Counted from the first letter of the stretch, positions 43,715 through 52,696 are shown. The stretch: 64,000 bases of DNA from Streptomyces sp. CG4 (GCF_041080655.1 NZ_CP163525.1:9734001-9798000), one strand, 5' to 3'. Made by a program: numbers and translations. Notes: generated from the sequence alone by a model not told the origin.

Positions 43715-44062
43715 CTCACTGTCCGTTCGGGGTCGCGCATAAAAGCGTCAAGATGAAGCCTTGCATGACGGCACGATACCCAAGGTCCGTTTGTGACAGG
43801 GGAGATCAGCGTGACCCGAGTGTTGCGCAGCAGCCGACGTCAGGCCCAGTGCGGAGGCACGTTCCAACAGGGCTCCGCTGTCGGCAAGTTGCAACCTCCG
43901 TGCCTGCTCCGAGGCGATCCGGGCGCAACCGCCGTGCGCTGCCTCCAAGCTGGCACCCGGATGAGTCCGTCCCTGAGAATTCAGGTGAATCCCTGGATTT
44001 CCTGCGGACTGCGCCGTTTTGGGCCGTACGGTGTGGTAAATGGTGGCACCGTTGGAGTCGGC
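43715..44062. other. 348-bp intergenic stretch, no gene seen
   Basis: Between the stop of the paired kinase and the start of the orphan kinase, both on the minus strand. No convincing coding frame was found. The part near 43735-43800 is less GC-rich and could carry the promoter of the orphan kinase; I cannot name specific elements. Confidence 0.4.
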
Positions 44063-45547
44063 TCAGGGCACGGCTGCCTGTGCCGCGACTTCGACGCGCT
44101 CGGGCCCTTGGAGAGTCGGTAGGCTGATGCGGAACCACGCGCCTCGCTCGGACGGTTCGAGTCTGACCGAACCGCCGTGTGCCTTGACCACTGCCGCCGC
44201 CACGCTCAGCCCCAGTCCGCGGCCCCGGCAGGGGTCGGCCTCTGGTTCCGGCGGTGTGGCGGTCTCCGCGCGGAAGAAGGGCTCGAAGATTCTCTTCCGC
44301 GCGGTCTCCGGGACACCGGGGCCGTCGTCGACGACGTCGATGATGTGGCGGTCCCCGTTCAGGCACAGCCGCACCTCGGCCGAGGCGCTCTCCGGGGTGT
44401 GGGCCAGCACGTTGGAGAGCAGATTGCCGATCACCTGCTGGAGTCGGTACCGGTCGCCCTCCACCACATGGGTGGCGGACTGCACCACGCAGCGCAGGGT
44501 GCGCCGGGCGCCAGGCGGCTGTGCCTGGGCCACCGCCTGGACACAGAGCTGAGCCAGGTCCACCGGACGTTGTTCGAGGAATCCGCCGTGACCCAGCCGG
44601 GCCAGCAGCAAGAGGTCCTCCACCACATGGGTCATGCGCCGCGTCTCTCGCTGGACCTGTTCCATCGCGTGGTCCAGTTGCAGCGGGTCCTCCAGCGCTC
44701 CTATCCGGGCCAGTTGGGCGTACCCGGTGATGGTGGTGAGCGGTGTGCGCAGTTCGTGACTGGCGGCGCCGACAAGATCGTGTAGCCGGCGCTCCGCCTG
44801 TCTGTGCCGTACGGCCCCCTCCTCGATGCGTCGCAGCAGGTAGTTGAAGGTGTCCGCGGTGCACTGCAGCTCTCTCAGTGGTGGCGTTGCCACGGGAACG
44901 CGCTCCGAGGGCTCGGCGCTGCTTTCTGCGATGCGCCGGGCGCTACGTGTCATGTCGCGAATGGGGACGAGGGCCTGTCGGCTGCACCACAGGGCGCCGA
45001 GCGCCAGCAGGGCGATCAGCGGGATGCTGATCGCGGCCTCGATGCCCACCAGCGTCCGCACGGCCGCCTGGTCGGAGGCCGTCGACCGGGCGGTCACCAG
45101 ATAGGTTCCGTCCGGCAGGCGGCCCACCATGGCTCGCACCGGTCTGTTCACCACCGCCGTGGGATGACCGATGCCGGCTCGTTTGCGTAGTTCCTGTGCC
45201 GAGAGCCGCAGCCTGCGGGTGAGGGACGTGACGCCGGTCGCGAGCCGCACGGTGCCCTGGTCGTCGGCCACCAGGGACGCGGAGCCGTCACTCTCAGCGA
45301 CCAGCCCGCGCCCTTCGCCCAGGGCCTGCACCCGCTGCCGATGGATCTGGACGATCTGCTGGTCGGTGCGCTCCCGCAGGCGGCTGGAGAGCGTGAGTAC
45401 GCAGGAGACACCGGCACCGAGCACGCCGACCACGGTGATCAGGGCCAGGCTCCAAGTGAGTCTGCGGAACAAGGAGTTGAGGGCCGCGCCGGAGCGGGGG
45501 GCCCGGTCCTTGCGACAGGTCGGGGCGCCGCCCGCGTCGGTGGGCAT
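44063..45547 (-). CDS. Sensor histidine kinase of an OmpR-type two-component system
   Basis: 494 aa from ATG 45547, which lies 4 bp after the response regulator stop and behind GGAGGACTGAGG. Membrane helix 1 (LTWSLALITVVGVLGAG), an extracytoplasmic sensor of about 130 aa, membrane helix 2 (SIPLIALLALGALW), HAMP linker, then HisKA with AASHELRTPL, N box NLLSNVLAHTPE, G1 DDGPGVP, F box IFEPFFRAE and G2 GRGLGLS. All kinase motifs are present. The sensor region has no recognisable domain. It pairs with the upstream response regulator. Confidence 0.94.
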   Translation of the reverse strand: MPTDAGGAPTCRKDRAPRSGAALNSLFRRLTWSLALITVVGVLGAGVSCVLTLSSRLRERTDQQIVQIHRQRVQALGEGRGLVAESDGSASLVADDQGTVRLATGVTSLTRRLRLSAQELRKRAGIGHPTAVVNRPVRAMVGRLPDGTYLVTARSTASDQAAVRTLVGIEAAISIPLIALLALGALWCSRQALVPIRDMTRSARRIAESSAEPSERVPVATPPLRELQCTADTFNYLLRRIEEGAVRHRQAERRLHDLVGAASHELRTPLTTITGYAQLARIGALEDPLQLDHAMEQVQRETRRMTHVVEDLLLLARLGHGGFLEQRPVDLAQLCVQAVAQAQPPGARRTLRCVVQSATHVVEGDRYRLQQVIGNLLSNVLAHTPESASAEVRLCLNGDRHIIDVVDDGPGVPETARKRIFEPFFRAETATPPEPEADPCRGRGLGLSVAAAVVKAHGGSVRLEPSERGAWFRISLPTLQGPERVEVAAQAAVP

Positions 45548-45551
45548 GGCC

Positions 45552-46277
45552 TCAGTCCTCCGTGGGGTGTGCGAGAGGGGCCGTGCGCACCACATAGCCG
45601 GCTCCGCGAACGGTGCGTATGAGGGCCTGGTCGGAGTCGCCGAGCTTGCGGCGCAGATAGTAGATGTAGGTCTCGACGATTCCCGACTCACCCTGGAAGG
45701 CGTAGCTCCAGACGTTGTCGAGTATCTGTGCCTTGGAGATGACCTGGTCGGGGTTCTCCAGCAGATACTGCAGCAGGGCGAACTCCGTCGAGGACAGCTG
45801 CACCGGTTGGCCGTGCCGCCAGACCTCGCGCGTGTCCCGGTCCATTTCCACCCAGCCTGCCCGCAACCTGCGGCTGTGGGCAGGCACCAGCTCGCGTCCG
45901 CGGCGCATGACAGCGCGGATACGGGCCACCACCTCGTTGAGGTCGAACGGCTTGGTGACGTAGTCGTCGGCGAGTTCGAGGCCGCGGACCTTGTCCTCCA
46001 TGGCGTCCCGGGCGGTCACGAACAGCACGGGTGCGGCGACGCCCGTGTCCCGGAATCGTCGGCAGACCTCGAAGCCGTCCATGTCGGGCAGGACGACATC
46101 GAGCAGGATCACGTCCGGGGAGCGCTGGACGGCTCGGGTGAGGGCCTCATCGCCGCGCGCCGCGGTGACGACCTCGAATCCAAGGAACTGCAGCGCCATG
46201 GTGAGCATGGAGGCGATGCTGGACTCGTCCTCCACGACGAGCACGGTCGACTTCGAGGACTTGCCGCTTGGGTTCAT
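45552..46277 (-). CDS. OmpR/PhoB-family response regulator
   Basis: 241 aa from ATG 46277 (MNPSGKSSKS); the frame is open 70 codons further but that part is not protein-like. Receiver domain: acidic pocket VVEDE, phospho-acceptor Asp in ILLDVVLPDMDG, conserved Thr in FVTARD and Lys in YVTKPFD. C-terminal winged helix with LSSTEFALLQYL, and the YIYYLRRKLG...IRTVRGAGYV recognition region. It is divergent from the PucR-like gene (185 bp between starts) and coupled to its kinase. Target genes are unknown. Confidence 0.95.
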   Translation of the reverse strand: MNPSGKSSKSTVLVVEDESSIASMLTMALQFLGFEVVTAARGDEALTRAVQRSPDVILLDVVLPDMDGFEVCRRFRDTGVAAPVLFVTARDAMEDKVRGLELADDYVTKPFDLNEVVARIRAVMRRGRELVPAHSRRLRAGWVEMDRDTREVWRHGQPVQLSSTEFALLQYLLENPDQVISKAQILDNVWSYAFQGESGIVETYIYYLRRKLGDSDQALIRTVRGAGYVVRTAPLAHPTED

Positions 46278-46462
46278 CGTGTGTGCCGCACCATGAAAGT
46301 GAGTTCGGAACTGCTCTGCCGAGGTCTGCTGCCGAGCCGAGAGAAGAGGGAACACATCCCGCGCCATGATGGCACAAGCGTGATCCATTGGCTTCGTAAT
46401 TTGAGCCGTCTCTGAGCGGGCATTGATGTACCTCTGATCTTTGTGGTCTTTCATGACCAGAC

Positions 46463-47617
46463 ATGACGACATTCGCCGGGGCGACACCTGACCTGTTCGC
46501 TGCCGAGGGGAACGACGATGCCGACGAAGCGGAGCCCAGAGTCCGCTGGGAGATCTTCTCTGCGCTGACCGAGGTGGTGTCCGGCCAGGGTGACTGGAGC
46601 GGGGAGAGCGCGGCTCGGATCCGCGCCGAGGGCCGGGCCTGGGCGCGGCGAGGCGGATCCGTCGACGAGCTGCTGACCATGGTGAGCACCATGACCTGCC
46701 ATCTCATCAATCACCGCACGGTCGGCGGCCGTGACCGGGATTCCCTGAGGCACGAGGTCATGGTGCTCCGGCTCGGTGATGCGGGCCGTCTGGTGAGCCG
46801 AGAGCTGAGCTGCGGCTTCTTCGAGGATGGCAGCAGTCGCGAGAGCAATGCGGTCCCGTCGGATCACGCCCTCGCCGACCGCACGGAGCGTTCCACCGAG
46901 GCCTGCGCGGTGCTGGCGGTACGCGCGCCCTCCTGCACACCTGCCGACATCCACCGGGCCTTCCGGGGGCACGCCGCCGCAACGCTGCGGACCTCCGGCG
47001 AAGACGTCCATGTCGTGCTGCCTGCGGCCGACCAGGAGGAGTCCGTCGCCTTGGCCCGCAAAGCCCACGGGGACCTCCCGGGCGACGCCTGGATCGCGGT
47101 GCACTGGCAGGACCACTGCCCCGGCGAACCGGTGGCAGGCACGACGCTCGGCGAGAGCGGCCCGGCGGTGGTCGACGGCATCTGCGCCACGCTGTTCGCC
47201 CTCGCCTGCCCGCCCGGCGTGTACGAACTCGACGACGTCCTGGTCGAGTACGGCGCCGCGGGGACCCCCGTCGTCTCCGAGCGACTGCTCAAGATCATCG
47301 AGCCGCTGCTCGAGCACCCGGTCCTGTGGGACACGCTGGCTGCCTTCATCGCAGCCGACGGCGTCCGCCACCGTGCCTGTGAGCGCCTGGGCATCCACCG
47401 CAACACGCTCGACCGCCGTCTGCAGCGAATCGGCCAGCTCACCGGTCGGCGCCCCGACGACCTGCGCGGCCTGTGCACCCTGCGCGCGGCCCTCGCCGCC
47501 GTCGCCGTCACCCGGCTTCAGCACAACGCCCGCCCCGGACACGCGCACCACAAGACGCCGGCGGCACCGGCTGCGGTACCGCTCCGGGCGGCGCGCCCTG
47601 TCGCGATGGGAGCCTGA
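46463..47617 (+). CDS. PucR/CdaR-type transcriptional regulator
   Basis: 384 aa from ATG 46463; no strong ribosome site, so a later start is possible. The N-terminal half is a helical RsbRD-like region and the middle resembles a GGDEF-like domain of this family. The C-terminus carries the PucR-type HTH: YELDDVLVEYG, then LWDTLAAFIAADGVRHRACERLGIHRNTLDRRLQRI. These proteins activate local catabolic or secondary genes. It is divergently placed to the two-component regulator. An Ala/Pro-rich tail of about 25 residues follows the HTH. Confidence 0.85.
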   Translation: MTTFAGATPDLFAAEGNDDADEAEPRVRWEIFSALTEVVSGQGDWSGESAARIRAEGRAWARRGGSVDELLTMVSTMTCHLINHRTVGGRDRDSLRHEVMVLRLGDAGRLVSRELSCGFFEDGSSRESNAVPSDHALADRTERSTEACAVLAVRAPSCTPADIHRAFRGHAAATLRTSGEDVHVVLPAADQEESVALARKAHGDLPGDAWIAVHWQDHCPGEPVAGTTLGESGPAVVDGICATLFALACPPGVYELDDVLVEYGAAGTPVVSERLLKIIEPLLEHPVLWDTLAAFIAADGVRHRACERLGIHRNTLDRRLQRIGQLTGRRPDDLRGLCTLRAALAAVAVTRLQHNARPGHAHHKTPAAPAAVPLRAARPVAMGA

Positions 47618-47700
47618 CCGCCCACGTCACCCGGTGTGCACGGTCCGGTTGGCGGCCGTGTTCACGGGTTCCGTGCGGGATACGAAGAGCCATCTCGGGG

Positions 47701-47799
47701 GCTGTCGCCGACCTGCTCAGGGCCGGGGGCCGGCAGCGTACCGACACCACCCATGTGGCGGCCGCGGTGCGGAGCATGGCCGACAGTGAAGCAGGCTGA
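47701..47799 (+). pseudogene. IS1182-type transposase fragment
   Basis: A reading frame ending in TGA at 47799 encodes LLRAGGRQRTDTTHVAAAVR, which matches the conserved GxQRTDSTHVLAAVR block of IS1182/IS5-like (DUF772) transposases in Streptomyces, recalled from the family. Only about 25-30 residues remain; no inverted repeats or further transposase sequence were found. It is an insertion-sequence scar. Confidence 0.55.
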
Positions 47800-48104
47800 T
47801 TCTTGGCGCGATGCCCGGCATGCGGCTACTGCCGATTTCGTGCCCCGGCACGACTCATCCCGGACGGGGAACGCGCAGCCGGGCGCGAGCAGTCGAGGTG
47901 CAGCGGACCGCGGTGGCAGGGATCCTGACGGCTGAGCCCGGCTCTTTCACTCTCGCGGTGTCGGTGCACGCCGGCAGCGAGCCGACGCTCCGTCGGCATG
48001 GCCTGGTAGGGAGTCCGCAGGTAGCCCCTGGGAGCTCCTCACCCCTTCCCGGTGGCGGGGCTTCGCCGGAGCACCCCGGCGACGCCCCGTGGCAGCGGTG
48101 ACGG

Positions 48105-48590
48105 GTGACTCCGAGGCGGCCGCCCCCCGGTTACCAGGTGGTCGGCTGCTCCGGGGACAACGTCACCGGCACCTCTTGGACGTTCACCGACGAGAACCCC
48201 GACCTGCGGGTCACCGGCAACAACGACCAGATCGCCTCGCTGGGGGTTCAGTTCAACCCGGCGACATACTTCCGGCTCACCAACATCACCGACGGCCTCG
48301 CCCCGGATCCACGCGGACGACACCCATGTGTGGTTCTCCGGCTTCCAGGACCACCGCATCATCGCCCAGGCCGACGGCAAGCTGTACCAGACCCTGGAGC
48401 AGTCCCAGGAGGGCCCGATCATCTACGCCTTCCGCGACCCGTTCGTCTTCCGCGACCCCCGGGATCGCAAGGTCCACCTGCTGGCAGGACCGGCTTCGGC
48501 GGTATCCTCGCCCGCACGCTCGTGCTGTCCCTGCGGGGCAACAGGACCAGGCTCACCAACCAGTTGGACTACGGCTTCATCCCGTAACCC
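48105..48590 (+). pseudogene. Degenerate GH68 levansucrase remnant
   Basis: Between about 48301 and 48490 one frame reads HVWFSGFQDHRIIAQADGKL followed by a YQT...EQ...YAFRDPFVFRDP block, which matches the centre of GH68 levansucrases (the RDP stabiliser motif and the preceding DGK.YQ...Q segment). The upstream part (GYQVVGCSGD..., resembling the GYQLVVALAGD stretch of SacB-type enzymes) and the downstream part (LTNQLDYGFIP) lie in a different frame. There are thus frameshifts near 48300 and 48490 and large deletions. It lies tail-to-tail with the levanase operon, consistent with a former fructan synthesis gene. Confidence 0.6.
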
Positions 48591-48628
48591 ACTCTCGGTC
48601 GAGCCGCTCCGGCAAGAGACCCAGCTGG

Positions 48629-48931
48629 TCACCTACCGTGAGCCAGGGGGTCGAGGAAAGTCAGGACAGAGGCGTCCTCCTCGATCAGCGGAGCGAGGGC
48701 GGCGTTGAACGGGCCGCCGTACGGGGCCTTCAGATGCGCCTGGAACGCGTCCTGGTCGCGGTAGACCTCGAAGATCCAGAAGGCGCGCGGGTTGGACTCC
48801 TTGGTGTACACGTCGAAGGTGAGGTTGCCGTCCTCGTCGCGTACCTTCTGTGCGTACTCCCGTATCAGGCGGGCGACTTCGCCCTCCGCTCCCTCGCGGG
48901 CGGTGAACTCGGCGAGCAGGGTTTTCGTCAC
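48629..48931 (-). CDS. Antibiotic biosynthesis monooxygenase (ABM/YgiN fold) protein
   Basis: 100 aa, GTG start with AGGACACAGGACC upstream, 15 bp after the levanase stop and so probably co-transcribed. The sequence has the dimeric ferredoxin-like ABM pattern: LLAEFTAREG...EGEVARLIREYA, then NLTFDVYTKESNPRAFWIFE, then VYRDQDAFQAHLKAPYG. Family members include quinol monooxygenases and many proteins of unknown role. Why it is linked to a fructan-degrading operon is not clear. Confidence 0.85.
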   Translation of the reverse strand: MTKTLLAEFTAREGAEGEVARLIREYAQKVRDEDGNLTFDVYTKESNPRAFWIFEVYRDQDAFQAHLKAPYGGPFNAALAPLIEEDASVLTFLDPLAHGR

Positions 48932-48946
48932 GGTCCTGTGTCCTTG

Positions 48947-51508
48947 TCAGTTGTTTGCGGAGCCGAGGTGCCAGACGACGGCCTTGTCGAGCTTCACCGA
49001 GCCGTTCTCGGCGAAGACCCCCACTCCCTGGCTGTCGGGGCGCGGGAAGATCTGGTCGGTGATCACGGCCTCGCCGCTGCCGCCGAAGACCTCGACGGAC
49101 GACCAGTCGACCAGGATCCGTAGTTTCACCTTGCCGTTCGTGGCCTTCAGCGGCGCGGTCTGGATGCCGGGGAAGGTGCTGCTGAAGTCGACGGCACCGG
49201 AGCGGGTGCGGTCGACGTACAGCTCCTGTGTGGTGGTGTCGTATCCGATGACGGTTTCCTCTCGCCCGGTGCCGGTGCGCACCTTCAGCCCGAAGCGTTC
49301 GGCGTCGTTCAGGGTGAACGTCGCCTCGATGTCGAGAGCCTTGCCCTCGGCCGCGGGGCCGATCAGGGGCTGTGAGGTGTTCGTGACGGTGACGTCGGCC
49401 GCCGTCGCCGCGGATCCCTCTCGCAGCGAGGTCAGGTTCGGCACCGGCTCGCTGGTCAGCCGGATGCGGCCGTCGATGGTGCGCAGGGCCGTCTGGCGGG
49501 GGATGCTCTGCGCGCCGCGCCAGGGCGAGGTGGGGATGGACGTCCCGTACTCCCAGTCGTTCATCCAGCCGATCATGTACCGCTTGTCGCCGGGCACGTT
49601 CTCCCAGGACACCGCCGCGTAGTAGTCCTTGCCGTAGTCGGCCCAGTCGGCGCGTTGCACGACGGACTTGGCGGGTGCGTCGGCGGTGGTGAACTGGTCG
49701 GCGAGGATGTGGCCCCAATCGCCGGTGTTCCTGTCGACGATCTGGATCTGCGCAACCTTGCCGGCGTAGGGACGCATGTCGAAGGAGGCCCAGTCCAAGG
49801 TCTCGCTGTTGGAGCCGGTGGCGCTGCGGACGACCTCGCCGTCGACGAGCAGGTTGACGGCCGTCTCCCGGGAGACCGGCTGGGCATGGGTGTCGGACAG
49901 GGTGATCTGGTCGACGTTGATGTGGCCCCAGCTACCGGTGTTGTCGTCGACGATCCTGATCCGCGCCTTCTTGCCGACGAGGTCGCGGACGTCCCAGGAT
50001 GCCCAGTTGAGCGCCTCGGCGTCCTGTCCGGTGGCGCTGCGAACCACCTCGCCGTCGACGAGGAGTTCGACGGCGGTGGGGTTGTCGTGGCCGGCGGGGT
50101 GGCGGCCGCCGCCGATGAGGAAGTCGACGTAGTCCTTGTCGATGGTGAACTCGGGCGAGGTGAGGGTGCCGGTGGTGGAGTCGCCGTTCAGGTAGGTGTT
50201 GACCAGTCCGCTGCCGAGGAAGCCGGAGACCTCCTGCTGGTCGGGGAGGGTGCCGGTGGCCGGTGCGGTGCCGAACGCGTCGCCGGTCGTTGTCCAGTCG
50301 CCATAGGTGCCGCCCTCGAAGTCTGCGAGGACCGTGCCCGAGGGCGGAGAGCCCTGCTCCAGGACGGTGCCGGCCTCGTGCGGGTGGCGGCCGCCGCCGA
50401 CCTTGAAGTTCAGGTACTTGCTGTCCACACTGAAGGGGGGCGAGGTGAGGGTGCCGGTGGCGGAGTCGCCCTGGCGGAAGCTGTTGGCGAGGCCCTTGCC
50501 GTCGAAGCCGGTCACTGTGCTCTGGCCGTCCAGCGCCCCGGCCGCCGGACCGTCGCCGAACGCGTTGCCGGTGGCCGTCCAGGTGCCGTAGTCGGCTCCT
50601 TCGAAGCCCTGCACGACCTGGCCGGCGGGTGGGGTGTAGGTGCCCTTGTCGTCGGCGGTGAACGTCTTGCCGTCGAAGTCACCGATGAAGTATTGGGCGC
50701 CCGAACCACCGGTGATCCCACCGGGGTTGATGTTGACGACCAGGACCCACTTGATGTGCTTCTTGTCCCCGTCGACCGCGAGGGGGAACAGGTCCGGGCA
50801 CTCCCACACACCGCCCGTCGCGCCGGCCGGCCCGAACTCGCTGAGCAGCTCCCAGTCCTTGAGATTCTTGGACGAGTAGAACCGCACCTTGTGCTCGGCG
50901 GACAGCGACACCGTCATCAGCCAGCTCTTGGTGGGGGCGTACCACTGGACCTTGGGGTCGCGGAAGTCCTTGGAGCCGATGTCGATGACGGGATTGCCCT
51001 GGTACTTGGTCCAGGTACGGCCGCGGTCGGTGCTGTAGGCGAGTGACTGGGCCTGCGTGCCGGTGGACTTGGAGTAGCTGGTGTAGATCGCCACCATGGG
51101 CGGGTTCTGCTTGCTGCCCAAGCCGGTGGTGTTGTTCCAGTCGACCACCGCGCTGCCGGAGAAGACCATCTCCTTGTCGTCGTACGACAGGGCGAGCGGC
51201 AGCTGCTTCCAGTGCACGAGGTCCGTACTCACCGCGTGGCCCCAGGACATGTCGCCCCAGGTGTTGCCGTTGGGGTTGTACTGGTAGAAGAGGTGGTACT
51301 CGCCCTTATAATACACGAGGCCGTTGGGGTCGTTCATCCAGTTCCTCTCCGGGGTGAAGTGGAACTGGGGACGGTAGGTCTCGGTGTACGGCGGGGCGTC
51401 GGCAGCCACGGCCTGGGGGGCGAGCGGGGCTGCGGCCAGCGCGCAGACGGTCGCCACGGCCGCGATCGTCCGCACGCGGGCATGCCGGAACACACGTCGA
51501 GAGCTCAT
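48947..51508 (-). CDS. Secreted GH32 levanase/inulinase with nested duplicated insert domain
   Basis: 853 aa from ATG 51508 (AGGAGA ribosome site). A Sec-type signal peptide ends near VAADAPP (residue about 37). The five-bladed propeller carries NWMNDPNG (nucleophile Asp60), FRDPKV (Asp184) and WECPDLF (acid/base Glu236). The propeller is interrupted at about residues 302-610 by two copies of a jelly-roll-like domain, one nested inside the other, then resumes at KRYMIGWMNDWEYG; the C-terminal GH32 beta-sandwich runs to the end. GH32 enzymes hydrolyse beta-fructosyl links in levan, inulin or sucrose; secretion and the linked fructose importer favour an external fructan. A tandem palindromic operator lies 111-140 bp upstream of the start. 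Confidence 0.93.
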   Translation of the reverse strand: MSSRRVFRHARVRTIAAVATVCALAAAPLAPQAVAADAPPYTETYRPQFHFTPERNWMNDPNGLVYYKGEYHLFYQYNPNGNTWGDMSWGHAVSTDLVHWKQLPLALSYDDKEMVFSGSAVVDWNNTTGLGSKQNPPMVAIYTSYSKSTGTQAQSLAYSTDRGRTWTKYQGNPVIDIGSKDFRDPKVQWYAPTKSWLMTVSLSAEHKVRFYSSKNLKDWELLSEFGPAGATGGVWECPDLFPLAVDGDKKHIKWVLVVNINPGGITGGSGAQYFIGDFDGKTFTADDKGTYTPPAGQVVQGFEGADYGTWTATGNAFGDGPAAGALDGQSTVTGFDGKGLANSFRQGDSATGTLTSPPFSVDSKYLNFKVGGGRHPHEAGTVLEQGSPPSGTVLADFEGGTYGDWTTTGDAFGTAPATGTLPDQQEVSGFLGSGLVNTYLNGDSTTGTLTSPEFTIDKDYVDFLIGGGRHPAGHDNPTAVELLVDGEVVRSATGQDAEALNWASWDVRDLVGKKARIRIVDDNTGSWGHINVDQITLSDTHAQPVSRETAVNLLVDGEVVRSATGSNSETLDWASFDMRPYAGKVAQIQIVDRNTGDWGHILADQFTTADAPAKSVVQRADWADYGKDYYAAVSWENVPGDKRYMIGWMNDWEYGTSIPTSPWRGAQSIPRQTALRTIDGRIRLTSEPVPNLTSLREGSAATAADVTVTNTSQPLIGPAAEGKALDIEATFTLNDAERFGLKVRTGTGREETVIGYDTTTQELYVDRTRSGAVDFSSTFPGIQTAPLKATNGKVKLRILVDWSSVEVFGGSGEAVITDQIFPRPDSQGVGVFAENGSVKLDKAVVWHLGSANN
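49680..50605 (-). repeat. Nested duplication of an insert domain within the GH32 gene
   Basis: Copy 1 begins at 50605 (FEGADYGTW) and breaks off near 50321. Copy 2 runs complete from 50320 (FEGGTYGDW) to about 49892. The missing second half of copy 1 then follows from about 49872 to 49680. Shared markers are VGGGRHP/IGGGRHP, LLVDGEVVRSATG twice, DWASFD/NWASWD, and IVD(D/R)NTG(S/D)WGH twice. The order is half-whole-half. Confidence 0.85.
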
Positions 51509-51618
51509 CGGGTCTCCTGTGCCGCGGCCGTCCACGCAGCGGAGAGCGCGACTCCGACACGGACGGACCGAAAGGTGGCGCCCCGGTCGGCGCCGTCGTC
51601 CACGCCGCCGACCAAGGG

Positions 51619-51648
51619 TGTCATCGTTGACTTGTGTCATCGATGACA
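51619..51648. promoter_or_regulatory. Tandem palindromic operator upstream of the levanase gene
   Basis: Contains TGTCATCGTTGAC (51619-51631) and the perfect 14-bp palindrome TGTCATCGATGACA (51635-51648), with starts 16 bp apart. The centre is CG, as in LacI-family operators. It lies between the kinase stop and the levanase start. The same paired motif occurs at 52831-52860. The LacI gene of this locus is the likely binder. Confidence 0.82.
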
Positions 51649-51730
51649 TTGAGTGGTCAGATGATGTGCGCCATCCGGCCAACGCGTCAATACTCCGTGC
51701 GGGATTGGCCCTGTGCGGGCCCCGGTCTCG

Positions 51731-52696
51731 TCAGCTGCCGCCGACTGCCGTCAACCGGTCCAGGTGGCTCCGCCAAGGCGGATTGGGACCGGCGGCGGAG
51801 CAGGTCAGGGCCGCGACCCGAGCGGCGAACCGGCAGGCCTGACCCACCTCGCCGAGATCGAGGCCGGTCAGCCGGCCGCCGAGGTGTCCGCGGGCGCCGA
51901 GATAATGCAGCAGGCCGGCGGTGAAGGAGTCCCCCGCCCCGACTGTGTCCACCACCTGCGTCGCCACCGCCGGCACCTGCAGCCGTTGGCCGTCGAGGGA
52001 GGCCAGGGCGCCGTCCGCCCCGCGCGTGATCACGACGAGCCGGGCTCCGGCGGCGTGCCAGACGTCGCAGGCCCGCTCAGGCGGGGTTCCGGGCAGGAGC
52101 AGTTCCAGGTCGTCCTCGCTCAGCCGCAGTACGTCGGTGAGGGCGCACCAGTGCGCCAGGCGGGCGCGATAGACCTCGGGGCGCACCAGTAGCGGTCGTA
52201 CGTTGGGGTCGATGCTGATGGTGGCGCGGGCAGAGGCCGCCGCCAGGAACTCCTCCACCACCGCCGCGCCGGGCTCGCGGACGAGCGCGAGGGAGCCGGT
52301 GTGCACACAGGCGGTTCCGGACAGATTCACTCCTGCCAGTTCCTGAGCCGTCCACTGCCAGTCGGCCGTGTTCTGCGCGTGGAAGGAGAATGCGGCCTGC
52401 CCCTGGGCGTCCAGCTCCGCCACGGCCAGCGTGCTGGGTTCGGCGGCCGGGACGGCGTACGAAAGGTCCACCCCGGATTCCTTCAGGTGGGCCCGGAACA
52501 GGCGGCCGAACACGTCGCCGGACAGGCGCGCGAGGAGGCGGGTGTGGGTGCCGAGCCGGGCCAGGGACACGGCCGTGTTCGCAGGTCCGCCGCCGGGCAG
52601 CACCCGCAGGGCGAGTTCGTTCGAGGCGCCGGCGGGTTCGGCGAAGGCGTCGGCGACGCACTCTCCCAGGACGGTGATCTGACGCGGGCTGCTCAT
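51731..52696 (-). CDS. PfkB-family carbohydrate kinase (probable fructokinase)
   Basis: 321 aa. N-terminal GECVADAF, the glycine motif GGGPANTAVSLARLG near residue 32, and the C-terminal PfkB signature DTVGAGDSFTAGLL with the anion-hole and catalytic Asp identify a ribokinase-family sugar kinase. The gene lies between two copies of the same operator, divergent from the fructose-type importer and upstream of the levanase. Fructose phosphorylation after import is the natural role. Substrate is inferred from context; other ketoses cannot be excluded. Confidence 0.92.
   Translation of the reverse strand: MSSPRQITVLGECVADAFAEPAGASNELALRVLPGGGPANTAVSLARLGTHTRLLARLSGDVFGRLFRAHLKESGVDLSYAVPAAEPSTLAVAELDAQGQAAFSFHAQNTADWQWTAQELAGVNLSGTACVHTGSLALVREPGAAVVEEFLAAASARATISIDPNVRPLLVRPEVYRARLAHWCALTDVLRLSEDDLELLLPGTPPERACDVWHAAGARLVVITRGADGALASLDGQRLQVPAVATQVVDTVGAGDSFTAGLLHYLGARGHLGGRLTGLDLGEVGQACRFAARVAALTCSAAGPNPPWRSHLDRLTAVGGS

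Noticed and set aside
48055..48100. GC-rich inverted repeat near GGGGCTTCGCC/GGCGACGCCCC
   Set aside because: Imperfect pairing in a decayed region with no gene end next to it, so it is not reported as a terminator.
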